Source: an uncultured Pseudomonadales bacterium
GTDB lineage: Bacteria > Pseudomonadota > Gammaproteobacteria > Pseudomonadales > Pseudohongiellaceae
DNA length: 44,409 nucleotides
Assembly: GCA_943842505.1 (NCBI GenBank)
Contig: CALTDI010000024.1
Span: 1-44,409 of the forward strand
Reading direction: 5' to 3'
This document shows, one piece after another, positions 16,581 to 26,091 of the stretch. The notes beneath the pieces were generated by a model. It did no database searches, had not been told where the DNA came from, and worked only from the letters and a program-made list of their open reading frames with translations. The translations under genes were made by a program, and so were the position numbers. Positions within the stretch are counted from its first letter, which is position 1. Each line of letters begins with the position of its first letter.

Positions 16581-17177
16581 CTAACAGGGAGGGCCGCTAT
16601 GGAAGCGGAATTCGCTGTCTGGCTCAGTCACGAGTCGCAGCTCCTGCGCCGAGAACTTATCGAGCTTCGCCTGTATGTCCACATCTGAATACTGCCGCGC
16701 CAGATCCAGATAGTCTTCGAAGTGCCGGGCTTCGGATTTCAACAGGCTGCGATAGAATTTCTGCAACTCGGTGTCGAGAAACGGTGCCAGCTTCGCGAAG
16801 CGCTCGCAGGAGCGAGCCTCGATGAAGGCTCCGACGATCAAGGTGTCGATTAGCTGCTCGCGCTCTTCCTTCGAGATCAACTCACGCATTCCAGCGGCAT
16901 ACCGGGAAGGACTGAGCCTTATGTATTCGATACCCCTGCTCTGCAATATCTCAACCACCTGCTGAAAATGCAGCAGCTCTTCTCGTGCTAACTGCGACAT
17001 CTTCTTTAACAGATCGGGCTTAGTAGTATGCCTGTACATCAAGTTCATCGCGGTAGCGGCAGCTTTCTTCTCGCAATTCGCATGATCGATAAGCAATAAA
17101 TCTTGATGCCCAAGCGCCTCCTGCAGCCATGCCTCAGGTGTAGCACAGGGAAGGAAATTGTTTATTTCAGAGAGCAT
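16581..17177 (-). CDS. miaE: tRNA-(ms2io6A) hydroxylase
   Basis: MiaE is a ferritin-like diiron enzyme that hydroxylates the isopentenyl group of ms2i6A37 in tRNA. The 198-residue length is right. Iron-ligand helices are visible in HANCEKKAAATAMNLM, REELLHFQQV, IEARSCERFAKLAP and SEARHFEDYL. A gene for this enzyme is typical of aerobic gammaproteobacteria. It adds to the group of tRNA-modification genes in the window. Confidence 0.93.
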   Translation of the reverse strand: MLSEINNFLPCATPEAWLQEALGHQDLLLIDHANCEKKAAATAMNLMYRHTTKPDLLKKMSQLAREELLHFQQVVEILQSRGIEYIRLSPSRYAAGMRELISKEEREQLIDTLIVGAFIEARSCERFAKLAPFLDTELQKFYRSLLKSEARHFEDYLDLARQYSDVDIQAKLDKFSAQELRLVTEPDSEFRFHSGPPC

Positions 17178-17232
17178 GGGAATTGTGGTGAGCGAGGCCT
17201 TGGCACTGGAAAAATAAATCCTATGAAGAGAG

Positions 17233-18627
17233 TTAGTGCCTAGTCTTATCGGACAGCTCTTTCTTGGACTCCTTTGGATCGTTGTCCAATTCCTTTACTA
17301 CAGGAATGTCGTCTTCGGAATCTTCCGCTAGCGCATCACACTTTAATTTCTTCGAAGTCTTCGCGCCCAGAGTCTTCAGATCTTCTACTCGGCGTATGAG
17401 ATTTCCAGTTCCGGAACGCAGTTTCTTATGCGCGCTATCATAGCTCTTCTTGGTTGAGTCTATGCGGCTACCGATATCTTCCAGATCCGCGACGAAGTTG
17501 ACGAACTTGTCATACAGCGCACCGGCCTTCTCTGCGATCTCCACAGCGTTCTGATTCTGTTGATCCAGACGCCAGAGGTTCTGCGCTAATTTCAATGTGG
17601 TTAACAGCATGGTAGGGCTAACAAAGACTATATTTTTTTCAAAGGCGAATTGAGAGAGGCCCGGATCATTCTGTATCGCTACGGAATAGGCAGCGTCTAT
17701 TGGCATAAACAAAAATACATAGTCTAGGGAACTGATGCCCGATAATTTTTGATAGTCCTTGCCAGATAGCGACTTAACATGGCCACGCACCGACTGAATA
17801 TGTTGCTTTAGAAATTCCGCCTTCGCATCCGCCTCATCTGTCGAGCAATAACTATCCCAGGCCTTAAGCGACACCTTGGAATCGATAATAACATCTCTGG
17901 ACTCCGGCAGGTGGACCACAACGTCGGGCTGCAGCTTCGCTCCCTCAGCAGAGCTCAAACTTACCTGCACCTCGTACTCCCTGCCCTTCACCAGGCCGGA
18001 GTTTTCCAACAGCGTCTCCAACACCATCTCACCCCAATTTCCCTGGGCCTTATTGTCTCCCTTCAGCGCATTGGTGAGATTGACCGCGTCCTCGCTTATC
18101 TGGCTATTCAATTCGTGTAGCTGCTTTATCTCCCGTGCAAGAGAGAATCTCTCTTTCGACTCTTTGTCGTAGGTTTCTTCGACGCGCTTCTCGAACTGGC
18201 GAATCTTATCCTGCAATGGATTCAAAACCGTCGACAGCGATTCCTTGTTGTTGTCGACTAACTTCTTACTCTTGTCTTCGAATATTTCGTTGGCGATATT
18301 CTTGAATGCGATACCCAGCTGTTCCTTGGACTCATTGAGCAGAGCCAGTTTCTCGCCGTGCTGATTGCGCTCAAGCTCCAGGCTCGTTTCCAGCTTGGTC
18401 TTGAGCTCGCGTAGGGTCTGCACCTCACTCTGTAATGACTCGTTCTCGCTCACAGATTTGTGCAACGACAGCGCCGTAGTAGCAAACTCTGCTTCCTTCG
18501 CAATTAATTTCTCTCGCGCGGACAATTCTGCCAACTTCAGAATCTGCGACTGACGCAGCGTCCATATAAGCACTGCTATCAGTATAACGATCAGGCAAAA
18601 GACGGCTGTAATTACTAGGGAGTTCAT
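17233..18627 (-). CDS. rmuC: DNA recombination protein RmuC
   Basis: RmuC limits inversions at short inverted repeats; it contains a nuclease-like fold and its exact activity is not settled. The 464 residues from the ATG at 18627 include an N-terminal membrane helix (3-23), a long coiled coil (about 30-190) and the conserved domain (GNWGEMVLETLLENSG, QPDVVVHLPE, VIIDSKVSLKAWD, YVFLFMPIDAAY). The Asp and Lys of IIDSK match a PD-(D/E)xK pattern. An ATG at 18648 would add seven residues, without a clear ribosome site. Confidence 0.93.
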   Translation of the reverse strand: MNSLVITAVFCLIVILIAVLIWTLRQSQILKLAELSAREKLIAKEAEFATTALSLHKSVSENESLQSEVQTLRELKTKLETSLELERNQHGEKLALLNESKEQLGIAFKNIANEIFEDKSKKLVDNNKESLSTVLNPLQDKIRQFEKRVEETYDKESKERFSLAREIKQLHELNSQISEDAVNLTNALKGDNKAQGNWGEMVLETLLENSGLVKGREYEVQVSLSSAEGAKLQPDVVVHLPESRDVIIDSKVSLKAWDSYCSTDEADAKAEFLKQHIQSVRGHVKSLSGKDYQKLSGISSLDYVFLFMPIDAAYSVAIQNDPGLSQFAFEKNIVFVSPTMLLTTLKLAQNLWRLDQQNQNAVEIAEKAGALYDKFVNFVADLEDIGSRIDSTKKSYDSAHKKLRSGTGNLIRRVEDLKTLGAKTSKKLKCDALAEDSEDDIPVVKELDNDPKESKKELSDKTRH

Positions 18628-18713
18628 AGCTCTCGCACTATTGTGCATTGCACAGTCGAAGTGGTAATGAAAGGACGAGAGCTGCCCATAGAGACAGCTC
18701 TCGAGTCAGTGCT

Positions 18714-19769
18714 CTAAGTCAGGTTCTCGTTGATCACGATTAGCAACTCGGCAGTCAGGTCGACCAGATCATCGGTCGTGTCCGTGGCTTCCGCGATAAC
18801 GGTAATCACTCCGTCGCCTTCAACCAGTCGCACATTGAAATCGCGTTCCTCGGCCTGTGCATCCGCATCGTTGCGATTAAACAGACGCCCTATAAAGCCT
18901 GGCTCATTGCCTTCTTCACGAAGACCGGAGAAACTGACATTAAGAAAGGCTGCATCGCGATCACTCTCGATGATATTTACACCGGCCTCGTCCAGGGCAG
19001 AACGAACCAGGACCCATGCGCGGTTGAAACCCAGACGCAGCTCTAGAACCTGCCCGCCCTGACCGTCATCGATGATATTCGCCTTTCTTTCCGCCTCGAT
19101 GCTGCCGGCAAGCAGACTCGCCGATGAGGCCTGGTAGACATCGTTTCGATCGGCCAGATACTGTGAGAGGGTATTCAGAATTTGCTGTTCACGATCTTCC
19201 TCTTCAGAAATCTCGGGCCAGTTTACAATTAGCGGCGCAGGTTCACTCCTGGGGCTCTGCGTATGAACAACGTAGATCTCCGAGTAGCCCGAATGCAGTC
19301 CAGGCTCTATCGATACCCGATATTTATGCCTCGTCTCTAAATTGCTGTCGACCTCCAGCCAGGAAGTTTCCATGATGCCCTCGCCCGGATTCTCATACTC
19401 GAGAATCACCTGCAGCTGAGCCCAATAGTCCCGCACCAGGGGCCACACCTGGCCCGGGGTAGCATCCAACACGATCCAGCTGCGACCGGAGAGATTCTGA
19501 ATGATCACACCTTCGCGGCCGCCCGCCTCGATAGGCTTGGGCAAGGGAATCTCCTCAAACGGCTCCGCCGCTGCTGCGAATTGCTCAGGTATGACATACA
19601 ACTCGTCCAGGGTGTAGCTATCCAGTTCGTCGGGTACAGCCATGCGCGCGAGTACCGGCGCCTCCATGTAGTCATCGGCACGGTCACGAAACGGTCCGTT
19701 CTCTCCGGAGAGGTAATTACAGCCCGTCAAGAAAATCAGAAGGCTTGAAAGTAATAGGGATTTAGACAT
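18714..19769 (-). CDS. bamC: Outer-membrane protein assembly factor BamC
   Basis: BamC is a lipoprotein of the Bam complex that inserts beta-barrels into the outer membrane. The 351 residues start with a lipoprotein signal and lipobox LTGC (Cys17). An unstructured segment that binds BamD follows (NGPFRDRADDYMEAP), then two helix-grip domains. It is directly downstream of dapA on the same strand, an arrangement conserved in E. coli and Pseudomonas, which strongly supports the call. Confidence 0.93.
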   Translation of the reverse strand: MSKSLLLSSLLIFLTGCNYLSGENGPFRDRADDYMEAPVLARMAVPDELDSYTLDELYVIPEQFAAAAEPFEEIPLPKPIEAGGREGVIIQNLSGRSWIVLDATPGQVWPLVRDYWAQLQVILEYENPGEGIMETSWLEVDSNLETRHKYRVSIEPGLHSGYSEIYVVHTQSPRSEPAPLIVNWPEISEEEDREQQILNTLSQYLADRNDVYQASSASLLAGSIEAERKANIIDDGQGGQVLELRLGFNRAWVLVRSALDEAGVNIIESDRDAAFLNVSFSGLREEGNEPGFIGRLFNRNDADAQAEERDFNVRLVEGDGVITVIAEATDTTDDLVDLTAELLIVINENLT

Positions 19770-19820
19770 TCAACTTTGTTCCTGTATTGCCTTTCGCATC
19801 GCTGCAGCCAATCAAGCAGA

Positions 19821-20708
19821 TCATGTAACTATCCCGGCCGCAGCCAGGGCTTCTCTAACTTTGACGTGATATTGCCCATCAAGTTCCACAAGCGGCAAAC
19901 GAATTCCGCTGCCAATCCGGCCCATGGCCTGCAATGCCCATTTTACGGGGACAGGGTTCGCCTCGATAAAAAGATCCTGATGCAGCAACTCCAGCTTGCT
20001 GTCCGCTGCTCGCGCCTCATCTTCGTTGCCGGCCAAAGCCGCAGCGCACATCTGTGACATCAATTCTGGCGCGACATTCGCCGTAACCGAGATGGTTCCA
20101 TCGGCTCCCGCCAATATCAGCGGCAGGCTAAGCGCATCTTCGCCACTGTAGATGGCGAGTCGCTCACCGCAGCGCTCGATCAACTCCAGGCCTCTATCGA
20201 GGTCTCCGCTGGCATCCTTGATCGCGACTATATTATCGAGCTCGGCAAGGCGCTTGACCGTGGCCAACTGCAGATCGCAGGCTGTACGGCCTGGCACATT
20301 GTAGAGAATCTGGGGGATATCTACCCCTTCGGCGATCAGCTTGAAGTGCTGATATAGGCCTTCCTGAGAGGGTCTATTGTAATAAGGTGTCACCAGCAGC
20401 GCCGCATCGGCGCCATTGTTCTTGGCTGATTCGGTAAAATACAGCGCCTCGGCCGTATTATTCGAGCCCGTACCTGCGATGACGGGTATCCTGCCGCCAA
20501 CTACTTTCACACAATGGGCTACGAGATCGCAATGCTCGTCTGTGCTGAGCGTCGCTGATTCACCCGTGGTCCCCACGATCACCACGGCATTCGTGCCCGA
20601 GGTGATATGCCACTCGAGTAATTTATCGAGACACGGCAGATCCAGCGAACCATCGGGCTGCATGGGGGTAACTATGGCGACGATACTGCCGCGAATATGA
20701 GCTGTCAT
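19821..20708 (-). CDS. dapA: 4-hydroxy-tetrahydrodipicolinate synthase
   Basis: DapA condenses pyruvate with aspartate semialdehyde in lysine and diaminopimelate synthesis. The 295 residues hold the Schiff-base lysine Lys164 in IVAIKDASGD, the TT pair in VIVGTTGESATLS (Thr47, Thr48), Tyr136 in ILYNVPGRT and Arg141. The usual TIM-barrel length is kept. bamC follows 51 bases later. Confidence 0.97.
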   Translation of the reverse strand: MTAHIRGSIVAIVTPMQPDGSLDLPCLDKLLEWHITSGTNAVVIVGTTGESATLSTDEHCDLVAHCVKVVGGRIPVIAGTGSNNTAEALYFTESAKNNGADAALLVTPYYNRPSQEGLYQHFKLIAEGVDIPQILYNVPGRTACDLQLATVKRLAELDNIVAIKDASGDLDRGLELIERCGERLAIYSGEDALSLPLILAGADGTISVTANVAPELMSQMCAAALAGNEDEARAADSKLELLHQDLFIEANPVPVKWALQAMGRIGSGIRLPLVELDGQYHVKVREALAAAGIVT

Positions 20709-20783
20709 GGAAATCCTACTACTTATCTAAGCCCTGAATTTTAACACAGCGCAGGGGTATCAACCAAAGTCGTCACAGCGGCG

Positions 20784-21875
20784 CTAGCTGGCACTGCTGT
20801 CTTCGTCTTTAGGCTTCGCTTCAGGGTGCATCTTACTTGGCCAGGCGTTGAGTATGGCCTTGATTAGAGTAGCCAGTGGAATGGCAAAGAATACGCCAGC
20901 AAGGCCCCAGATTCCGCCAAAGACCAGAACCGCGGCAATGATGGCTACGGGATGCAGATTAACCGCCTCAGAGAAGATCACCGGCACTAAGACATTGCCG
21001 TCTATCATCTGCAACACACCATAGGCCACGAAGACGGTATAGAACTCGCTGCCTATGCCCCATTGCACATAGGCTACCGCCAAGACGGGGATAGTCACCA
21101 CCGTCGCCCCGATATACGGAACGATGACAGAAAGGCCAACGAGCACGGAAAGCAGCAAGGCGTAATTGATCCCCAGAATAACGAACATGAGATAGCTAAC
21201 ACTGCCCACGATAAAAATTTCCAGCACCTTGCCTCGAATATAATTCGAAATCTGCTGATCCATCTCCAGCCAGATTCGATTCATCAGCGGCCGATTGCGG
21301 GGCAGAAAATTACCCGCCCAGTTAATCAATTCTGATTTATCTTTCATCACAAAATAGACCAGTATCGGAACCAGCACGATAAATACGATCCAACCAATGA
21401 TGCTAGGGATGCTGGCGAGGGAATATTCCAATACGGTTTGGCCATAGCCCCCCAACTCACCGCGCACACCGGCGATAAAATCCCGTATCTGTTGTTCGGA
21501 GAATAGATTGGGGTAGTTCTCTGGCAATAGCAGCAGCGATGACTGCCACTGACTGATTAGATTCGGCAACTCATTGATGAGTCTACGCAGCTGATTCCAC
21601 GCAGAAGGCAGCAGAAATAACAGCATAGCCAGAAACACGCCGATGAAAACGGTGTAGACGAGGACGAAGGCTATTCGAGCGGAGAGTCCATAACGCAGCA
21701 GAATCTCCACCAGACCCTGCATAAGATAGGCGATAATAATTGCCGCAATCAGCGGCGCGAGAACACCACCAAACAGAAGCAGTACCGCCAGACCCGAAAT
21801 CAGCAGCAGCATCAGAATGATGGACTCTTCGTCATGAAAATAACGATCGAGGAAATCGTTAACCAACTTCTTCAT
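20784..21875 (-). CDS. AI-2E-type transporter family permease (PerM-like)
   Basis: The 363 residues contain about seven to eight membrane helices: two or three early (about 18-90), one near 150-170 and a C-terminal block (about 215-340). A hydrophilic segment around 100-145 sits between them, as in this family. Members export small molecules or act as Na+/H+ antiporters; the substrate here cannot be told. It lies next to a TusA-like gene and bepA in an order like that of Pseudomonas. Confidence 0.88.
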   Translation of the reverse strand: MKKLVNDFLDRYFHDEESIILMLLLISGLAVLLLFGGVLAPLIAAIIIAYLMQGLVEILLRYGLSARIAFVLVYTVFIGVFLAMLLFLLPSAWNQLRRLINELPNLISQWQSSLLLLPENYPNLFSEQQIRDFIAGVRGELGGYGQTVLEYSLASIPSIIGWIVFIVLVPILVYFVMKDKSELINWAGNFLPRNRPLMNRIWLEMDQQISNYIRGKVLEIFIVGSVSYLMFVILGINYALLLSVLVGLSVIVPYIGATVVTIPVLAVAYVQWGIGSEFYTVFVAYGVLQMIDGNVLVPVIFSEAVNLHPVAIIAAVLVFGGIWGLAGVFFAIPLATLIKAILNAWPSKMHPEAKPKDEDSSAS

Positions 21876-21898
21876 TTCCAGATGTCTCCAGTAAGCTA

Positions 21899-22132
21899 CT
21901 AGCCCTTCTTAATCCAATAGAAATAGGCACGATCATCTTTCTGAAAATCCAGAATTTGATGTTTGGTCTGATCGACAAACATATGAAAATCCTTTTCCGA
22001 TGCCGGATCCGTCGCGACGACTTTCAGAACCTGAGCAGATTCCATGTTATTTAGAGCCAGCTTCGCCTTCAGCAGAGGCATGGGGCACTGCAGGCCAGTT
22101 AGGTCTATCTCTATATCGACATTTATCTCCAT
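21899..22132 (-). CDS. TusA-family sulfurtransferase-like protein
   Basis: The 77-residue protein has the family motif LTGLQCPMPLLKAKLAL with the sulfur-carrying Cys16 in CPMP. TusA relays sulfur for tRNA thiolation, molybdenum cofactor and other uses. In Pseudomonas the paralogue next to bepA and the permease is, as I recall, tied to molybdoenzyme maturation rather than tRNA thiolation. That context and the short length make it more likely this paralogue than TusA itself. It lies 23 bases upstream of the permease and is cotranscribed. Confidence 0.85.
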   Translation of the reverse strand: MEINVDIEIDLTGLQCPMPLLKAKLALNNMESAQVLKVVATDPASEKDFHMFVDQTKHQILDFQKDDRAYFYWIKKG

Positions 22133-22262
22133 CCCTACATTTTATCAAGCTATACAGGCCAAACGCCACGAATCATATTGCCTAAATTTCTAGCGGATTG
22201 AGCTAAAAGTTACTGAAATATGGGGAATTAATTATGTTAATCTTGGTCTTAGACTATTATTA

Positions 22263-23720
22263 ATGGACATTATGCACACCAGCTTGTTAAAAAAATCCCT
22301 TTTGCTGCTGCTCTGGGCGACTATTCCCACGTTGCTGTCAGCTCAGCCTGCCCTGCCAAGCTTGGGAGATCGCATCTCTGGCACGGTCTCGCTCGAGCAG
22401 GAATACGCCATGGGCCAGCAGTTCCTGAGCAGTATACGCCGCAGTGCGCCTACTATTTCAGACCCCCTGCTGAACACCTATCTGGAAAACGTCACCTATA
22501 AGCTCGCTTCACGCAGCCAGCTTAAGGATCACCGACTCTCATTTGTGATCATCGATAGCGAGGCACTCAACGCCTTCGCCGCTCCCGGCGGTATTATCGG
22601 CGTAAATACCGGCCTGTTCCTGAACGCTCAAACCGAGGCAGAGTTCGCCTCGGTGATGGCACACGAGATAGCTCACGTCAGTCAGCGTCACTTTGCCCGT
22701 GGCATCGATGAGGCACAGGCGGGCAAGATACCGCAGCTAGCGACGCTGTTGGCCAGCGTAATCATCATGGCCACCTCCGATGCGGGTCACGGCACGGCAG
22801 CGGCAGCTGCAGTTCAGGGCCGCGCGCTGGAGAATCAACTGCGCTTCAGCAGAAGCAACGAGACCGAGGCCGACAGAGTAGGTCAGGATACGATGTTCAA
22901 CGCGGGTTTCGACCCCGATGGCATGTCCACGCTCTTCGAGAGACTTATGTCAATCAATCGGTTCGGGCGCCGCCCGCCCGAGTTCCTGCTCTCCCATCCC
23001 CTGACCGAATCACGTATCTCTGGCAGCCGCGGCAGAGCCGCGCGCTATGCGCGACAGCAGTACTCGCCGAACCTCGAGTATCAGATCGTTCGTGCTCGTG
23101 TACTGGGCTATTATGCGCAGAATAAGGCAGACCTGGTTCTCGAGTTTGAAAGACGACTGGAGCTGAGCAGCAGCGACTTCACGCGAGATGCGAACCGCTA
23201 TGGGCTAGCCATCGCCTACAACGAAAACGAGCAATACGCATTGGCTAGCGCCACCTTGGCACCCCTGCTCGATAAAGACCCTAACCGGATTAGCTATGTG
23301 GTAACGCAGGCCGAGATCCTGACGCAGCAGAATGAGCCAGGCCAGGCTATTAACTTCCTGCAGCGCCACCTGGCAATAAATCCCGGTAATCATGCTCTCA
23401 CCATGGCCCACGTGGACGCGCTGATCGAGGCACGCTCCTACAATGCCGCCGCGGAAATCATGCAGCGTCTGAGCCTGGACAGGCCCAACGATGTTCAACT
23501 CTGGTATCAACTAGCAGAGACTCAGGGTCAGGCCGGGAATATCAGCAAAGTACATCAGGCTAGAGCAGAATACTTTCGGCTAATTGCCGACTACCAGCGC
23601 GCACGACAGCAGTTGCAACTGGCATTAAAGATCGAGAGCGATAACGGGGCAGCACCTGCGGAAGAGGCTCGCCTAAGACAGAAGATTCAAGAGATCGAAA
23701 ACATGCAGCGCAACGCGTAA
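22263..23720 (+). CDS. bepA: Periplasmic M48 metalloprotease BepA-like
   Basis: BepA degrades or helps assemble misfolded outer-membrane proteins, notably LptD. The 485 residues have a signal peptide ending LSAQP, an M48 domain with the zinc motif MAHEIAHVS (His134, Glu135, His138) and third ligand Glu in NETEADRVG (about 200), then a C-terminal TPR region (about 300-480). The ATG at 22263 lacks a clear ribosome site; ATG at 22272 is an alternative. The divergent pair with TusA-like is conserved in Pseudomonas. Confidence 0.92.
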   Translation: MDIMHTSLLKKSLLLLLWATIPTLLSAQPALPSLGDRISGTVSLEQEYAMGQQFLSSIRRSAPTISDPLLNTYLENVTYKLASRSQLKDHRLSFVIIDSEALNAFAAPGGIIGVNTGLFLNAQTEAEFASVMAHEIAHVSQRHFARGIDEAQAGKIPQLATLLASVIIMATSDAGHGTAAAAAVQGRALENQLRFSRSNETEADRVGQDTMFNAGFDPDGMSTLFERLMSINRFGRRPPEFLLSHPLTESRISGSRGRAARYARQQYSPNLEYQIVRARVLGYYAQNKADLVLEFERRLELSSSDFTRDANRYGLAIAYNENEQYALASATLAPLLDKDPNRISYVVTQAEILTQQNEPGQAINFLQRHLAINPGNHALTMAHVDALIEARSYNAAAEIMQRLSLDRPNDVQLWYQLAETQGQAGNISKVHQARAEYFRLIADYQRARQQLQLALKIESDNGAAPAEEARLRQKIQEIENMQRNA

Positions 23721-23747
23721 CCCCTCACGCGTGGCTTATTAGCAAAC

Positions 23748-24845
23748 CTAGGCCTTGCCTCTAACCTTAAGCTGGTTGTTGGCGGCGAAGTCCAACATCC
23801 TCTGCAGCGGTATCATGGCCGCTGCCGCAAGCTGTGAATCCACTTCCACTCGATTACTATTGTCTTGTAGAGAGCTGTACAGGCTCTCCAATGAGTTCAT
23901 CCCCATCCATGGGCAGTTTGCACAACTTCTACAGGTTGCGTCGTTGCCAGCAGTAGGCGCGATGATAAATGTTTTGTCTGGCGCCACCTGCTGTAATTTG
24001 TGGAATATACCCTGGTCGGTGGCGACGATGATTTCTTTCTTGGTCGATTGCTTGGCGGCATTAATGATCTGTGTCGTGGAGCCAATTACGTCGGCGACTT
24101 CGAGCACGGCGCTGGGGGATTCTGGGTGCGCGAGTATAGCGGCATCGGGATACAGCTTACGCATATCCGCGAGGCCCCGCGCCTTAAACTCCTCATGCAC
24201 TATGCAGGCAGCATCCCATAACAACATGTCGGCGCCCGTGGTCTTCTGAATATACGAGCCAAGATGCTTGTCCGGCGCCCACAGAACTTTCTTTCCCTGC
24301 TCCATCAAGTGCTCGACCACATCCAGCGCTATGCTGGAGGTAACTACCCAATCCGCACGTGCCTTCACTGCCGCCGATGTATTCGCATAGACCACAACCG
24401 TGCGCTCGGGGTGTTGGTCGCAGAAGGCAGAAAACTTGTCGATTGGACAGGCGATATCCAAAGAGCAGGTCGCCTCCAGCGTTGGCATTATTACGGTTTT
24501 CCCGGGGCTTAGAATCTTTGCCGACTCGCCCATGAACTTCACGCCGGCGACAATTAGAATCTCGGCATCGCAGTCTCTGCCGAAGCGCGCCATCTCCAGA
24601 CTATCCCCTACAAAACCACCGGTCTCCTCGGCGAGGTCCTGCAACACCGAATCGGTGTAATAGTGGGCAACGAGCCGCGCCTTCTTCTGCTGCATCAGCT
24701 GCGTGATTTTTCTTTTGTAGCTTTCCTGCGTCTGCGCATCCAACACAGCTGGACGCACAGCACGATCGAGGTACTCACGCACTAGCGTAGTATCAGCCGC
24801 TAGCTGTTCAGAATTTTCATTGGAGATCAATTGATTCATATCCAC
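23748..24845 (-). CDS. nadA: Quinolinate synthase A
   Basis: NadA condenses iminoaspartate with dihydroxyacetone phosphate to quinolinate in NAD synthesis, using a [4Fe-4S] cluster. The 365 residues hold the likely cluster cysteines in [21 protein letters not shown] and [18 protein letters not shown]. Substrate-binding motifs [13 protein letters not shown] and [14 protein letters not shown] are present. It converges with bepA, 27 bases between stops. Confidence 0.96.
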   Translation of the reverse strand: MDMNQLISNENSEQLAADTTLVREYLDRAVRPAVLDAQTQESYKRKITQLMQQKKARLVAHYYTDSVLQDLAEETGGFVGDSLEMARFGRDCDAEILIVAGVKFMGESAKILSPGKTVIMPTLEATCSLDIACPIDKFSAFCDQHPERTVVVYANTSAAVKARADWVVTSSIALDVVEHLMEQGKKVLWAPDKHLGSYIQKTTGADMLLWDAACIVHEEFKARGLADMRKLYPDAAILAHPESPSAVLEVADVIGSTTQIINAAKQSTKKEIIVATDQGIFHKLQQVAPDKTFIIAPTAGNDATCRSCANCPWMGMNSLESLYSSLQDNSNRVEVDSQLAAAAMIPLQRMLDFAANNQLKVRGKA

Positions 24846-25150
24846 TAACTACGCGAGGTTAAGAGATTCAGTTTATCACAGGCTTTCTTTCTAGTACTCA
24901 ACTACGAGGGCCCTAAGAACCGTAGGCAGGAATCCTAATGGAGTGAAATTGTGCCGACGTACGAGAAGCGTCAGCTAATGAGGTAATAGTTTCTTCACGG
25001 GGAAACTGGTGTCCGGGGGTTTAATAACTTCGAAACTTATAGCAAAGGAAAAAATTGGGGGCTGCGGGTTTAGTAACTGCTGAATTTGTCACAAAGGAAA
25101 AACTGGGGTCTGCGGCTTTAGAAACTGCTTAACCTGTCGCTAGGGGAAAA
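24846..25150. other. Intergenic region between nadA and tRNA-Lys
   Basis: There is no gene. The right half is an imperfect tandem array (25001-25150) that runs directly into the 3' end of tRNA-Lys. The left half has nothing I recognise. Confidence 0.5.
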
Positions 25151-25153
25151 TGG
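25001..25153. repeat. Degenerate ~49-bp tandem repeats abutting the tRNA-Lys 3' end
   Basis: Three units start at 25001, 25047 and 25096 (lengths about 46, 49 and 49). Each begins GGAAA, continues with a G-rich TGGGG/CTGCGG block and contains TTTAGTAACTGC-like text. A fourth partial unit (GGAAAATGGTGGGG at 25145) merges with the tRNA 3' CCA. The fact that unit starts resemble the sequence at the tRNA end suggests repeated duplication or insertion at the tRNA 3' terminus. Confidence 0.75.
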
Positions 25154-25226
25154 TGGGGCGTGTGCGACTCGAACGCACGACCAATTGGTTAAAAGCCAAC
25201 TGCTCTACCGACTGAGCTAACGCCCC
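25151..25226 (-). tRNA. tRNA-Lys (TTT anticodon)
   Basis: The reverse complement folds as a 76-base cloverleaf: acceptor GGGGCGT, D-arm TAGCTCAGTCGGTAGAGC, anticodon loop CTTTTAA (anticodon TTT), T-loop GTTCGAGTC and an encoded CCA. It follows queC on the same strand by about 80 bases, an arrangement I recall from Pseudomonas. Its wobble base is a substrate of MnmC, encoded at 11751. Confidence 0.95.
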
Positions 25227-25306
25227 AATGAGAGGGCGACATAGTACTATCAAAATAAAAAAAGACAAGTCATCACGGGCATTTTTTGCCCTGAATCAGT
25301 CGATTC

Positions 25307-25993
25307 TCACTGTTGATAGCGGGTCGGGTCCTCTACTGCCGCATTTTCGAAGCCCTTTCGCCGAAAACGACAGCTATCGCACTGACCGCAGGCATGCCCC
25401 TGAGCATCCGCCTGATAGCAAGATACCGTCGCCGCGTAGTCAACATTTAGGCCTGCACCGGTCTTTATAATCTCGGCCTTGCTCAAATCGATCAGAGGCG
25501 TTTCCAGGCTAATTATCGTGCCTTCTACCCCGGCCTTGGTCGCCAGATTAACAAGGGTTTGAAATGCCGCTATGTACTCGGGTCTGCAGTCCGGATAGCC
25601 CGAATAGTCCAGCGCATTCACGCCGATAAATATTGCCTCGGCAGCAACCACCTCTGCCCAGGCCAGGGCATAGGATAAGAATATGGTGTTTCTGGCAGGC
25701 ACATAGGTGACGGGTATCCCTTCCGACTCCTGCTCTGGCACCGAGATATCGGTATCGGTTAAGGCGGAACCGCCAATTGTTCCCATATTTATATCGATGA
25801 TCTTGTGATCGACAACCCTCGCACTGGCAGCGACTCGGCTGGCCGCATCGAGTTCGCTGGCGGATCTCTGCCCATAGTCAAAGCTAAGCGCATAGCAATC
25901 GAAACCACGGTCTACGGCGATTGCCAGGCAGGTTGCCGAATCCAGTCCTCCAGAGACCAGGACTATCGCTCTTTTGTTCGTTGTTGATGTCAT
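25307..25993 (-). CDS. queC: 7-cyano-7-deazaguanine synthase
   Basis: QueC makes preQ0 from 7-carboxy-7-deazaguanine, ATP and ammonia. The 228 residues start with the PP-loop motif [14 protein letters not shown] (about 12-25). The C-terminal zinc-binding Cys set is visible in [20 protein letters not shown]. It lies about 98 bases downstream of queE and is probably cotranscribed with it. Confidence 0.96.
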   Translation of the reverse strand: MTSTTNKRAIVLVSGGLDSATCLAIAVDRGFDCYALSFDYGQRSASELDAASRVAASARVVDHKIIDINMGTIGGSALTDTDISVPEQESEGIPVTYVPARNTIFLSYALAWAEVVAAEAIFIGVNALDYSGYPDCRPEYIAAFQTLVNLATKAGVEGTIISLETPLIDLSKAEIIKTGAGLNVDYAATVSCYQADAQGHACGQCDSCRFRRKGFENAAVEDPTRYQQ

Positions 25994-26015
25994 AGTTCTT
26001 ATCTGGCTATTTATG

Positions 26016-26062
26016 TTAACTATCTATTTAGCTATTTATTTAACTATCTATTTAGCTATTTT
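26016..26062. repeat. 24-bp AT-rich tandem repeat between queE and queC
   Basis: The unit TTAACTATCTATTTAGCTATTTAT occurs twice in tandem (26016 and 26040) and is itself made of two similar ~12-bp halves. It lies in the ~98-bp gap between queE and queC. Confidence 0.75.
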
Positions 26063-26091
26063 TTTTGGCTAGTGATTCCGCTGTTTGTTGC

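Noticed and set aside
25001..25153. CRISPR array
   Set aside because: Units are contiguous and degenerate with no regular unique spacers and no cas genes nearby.
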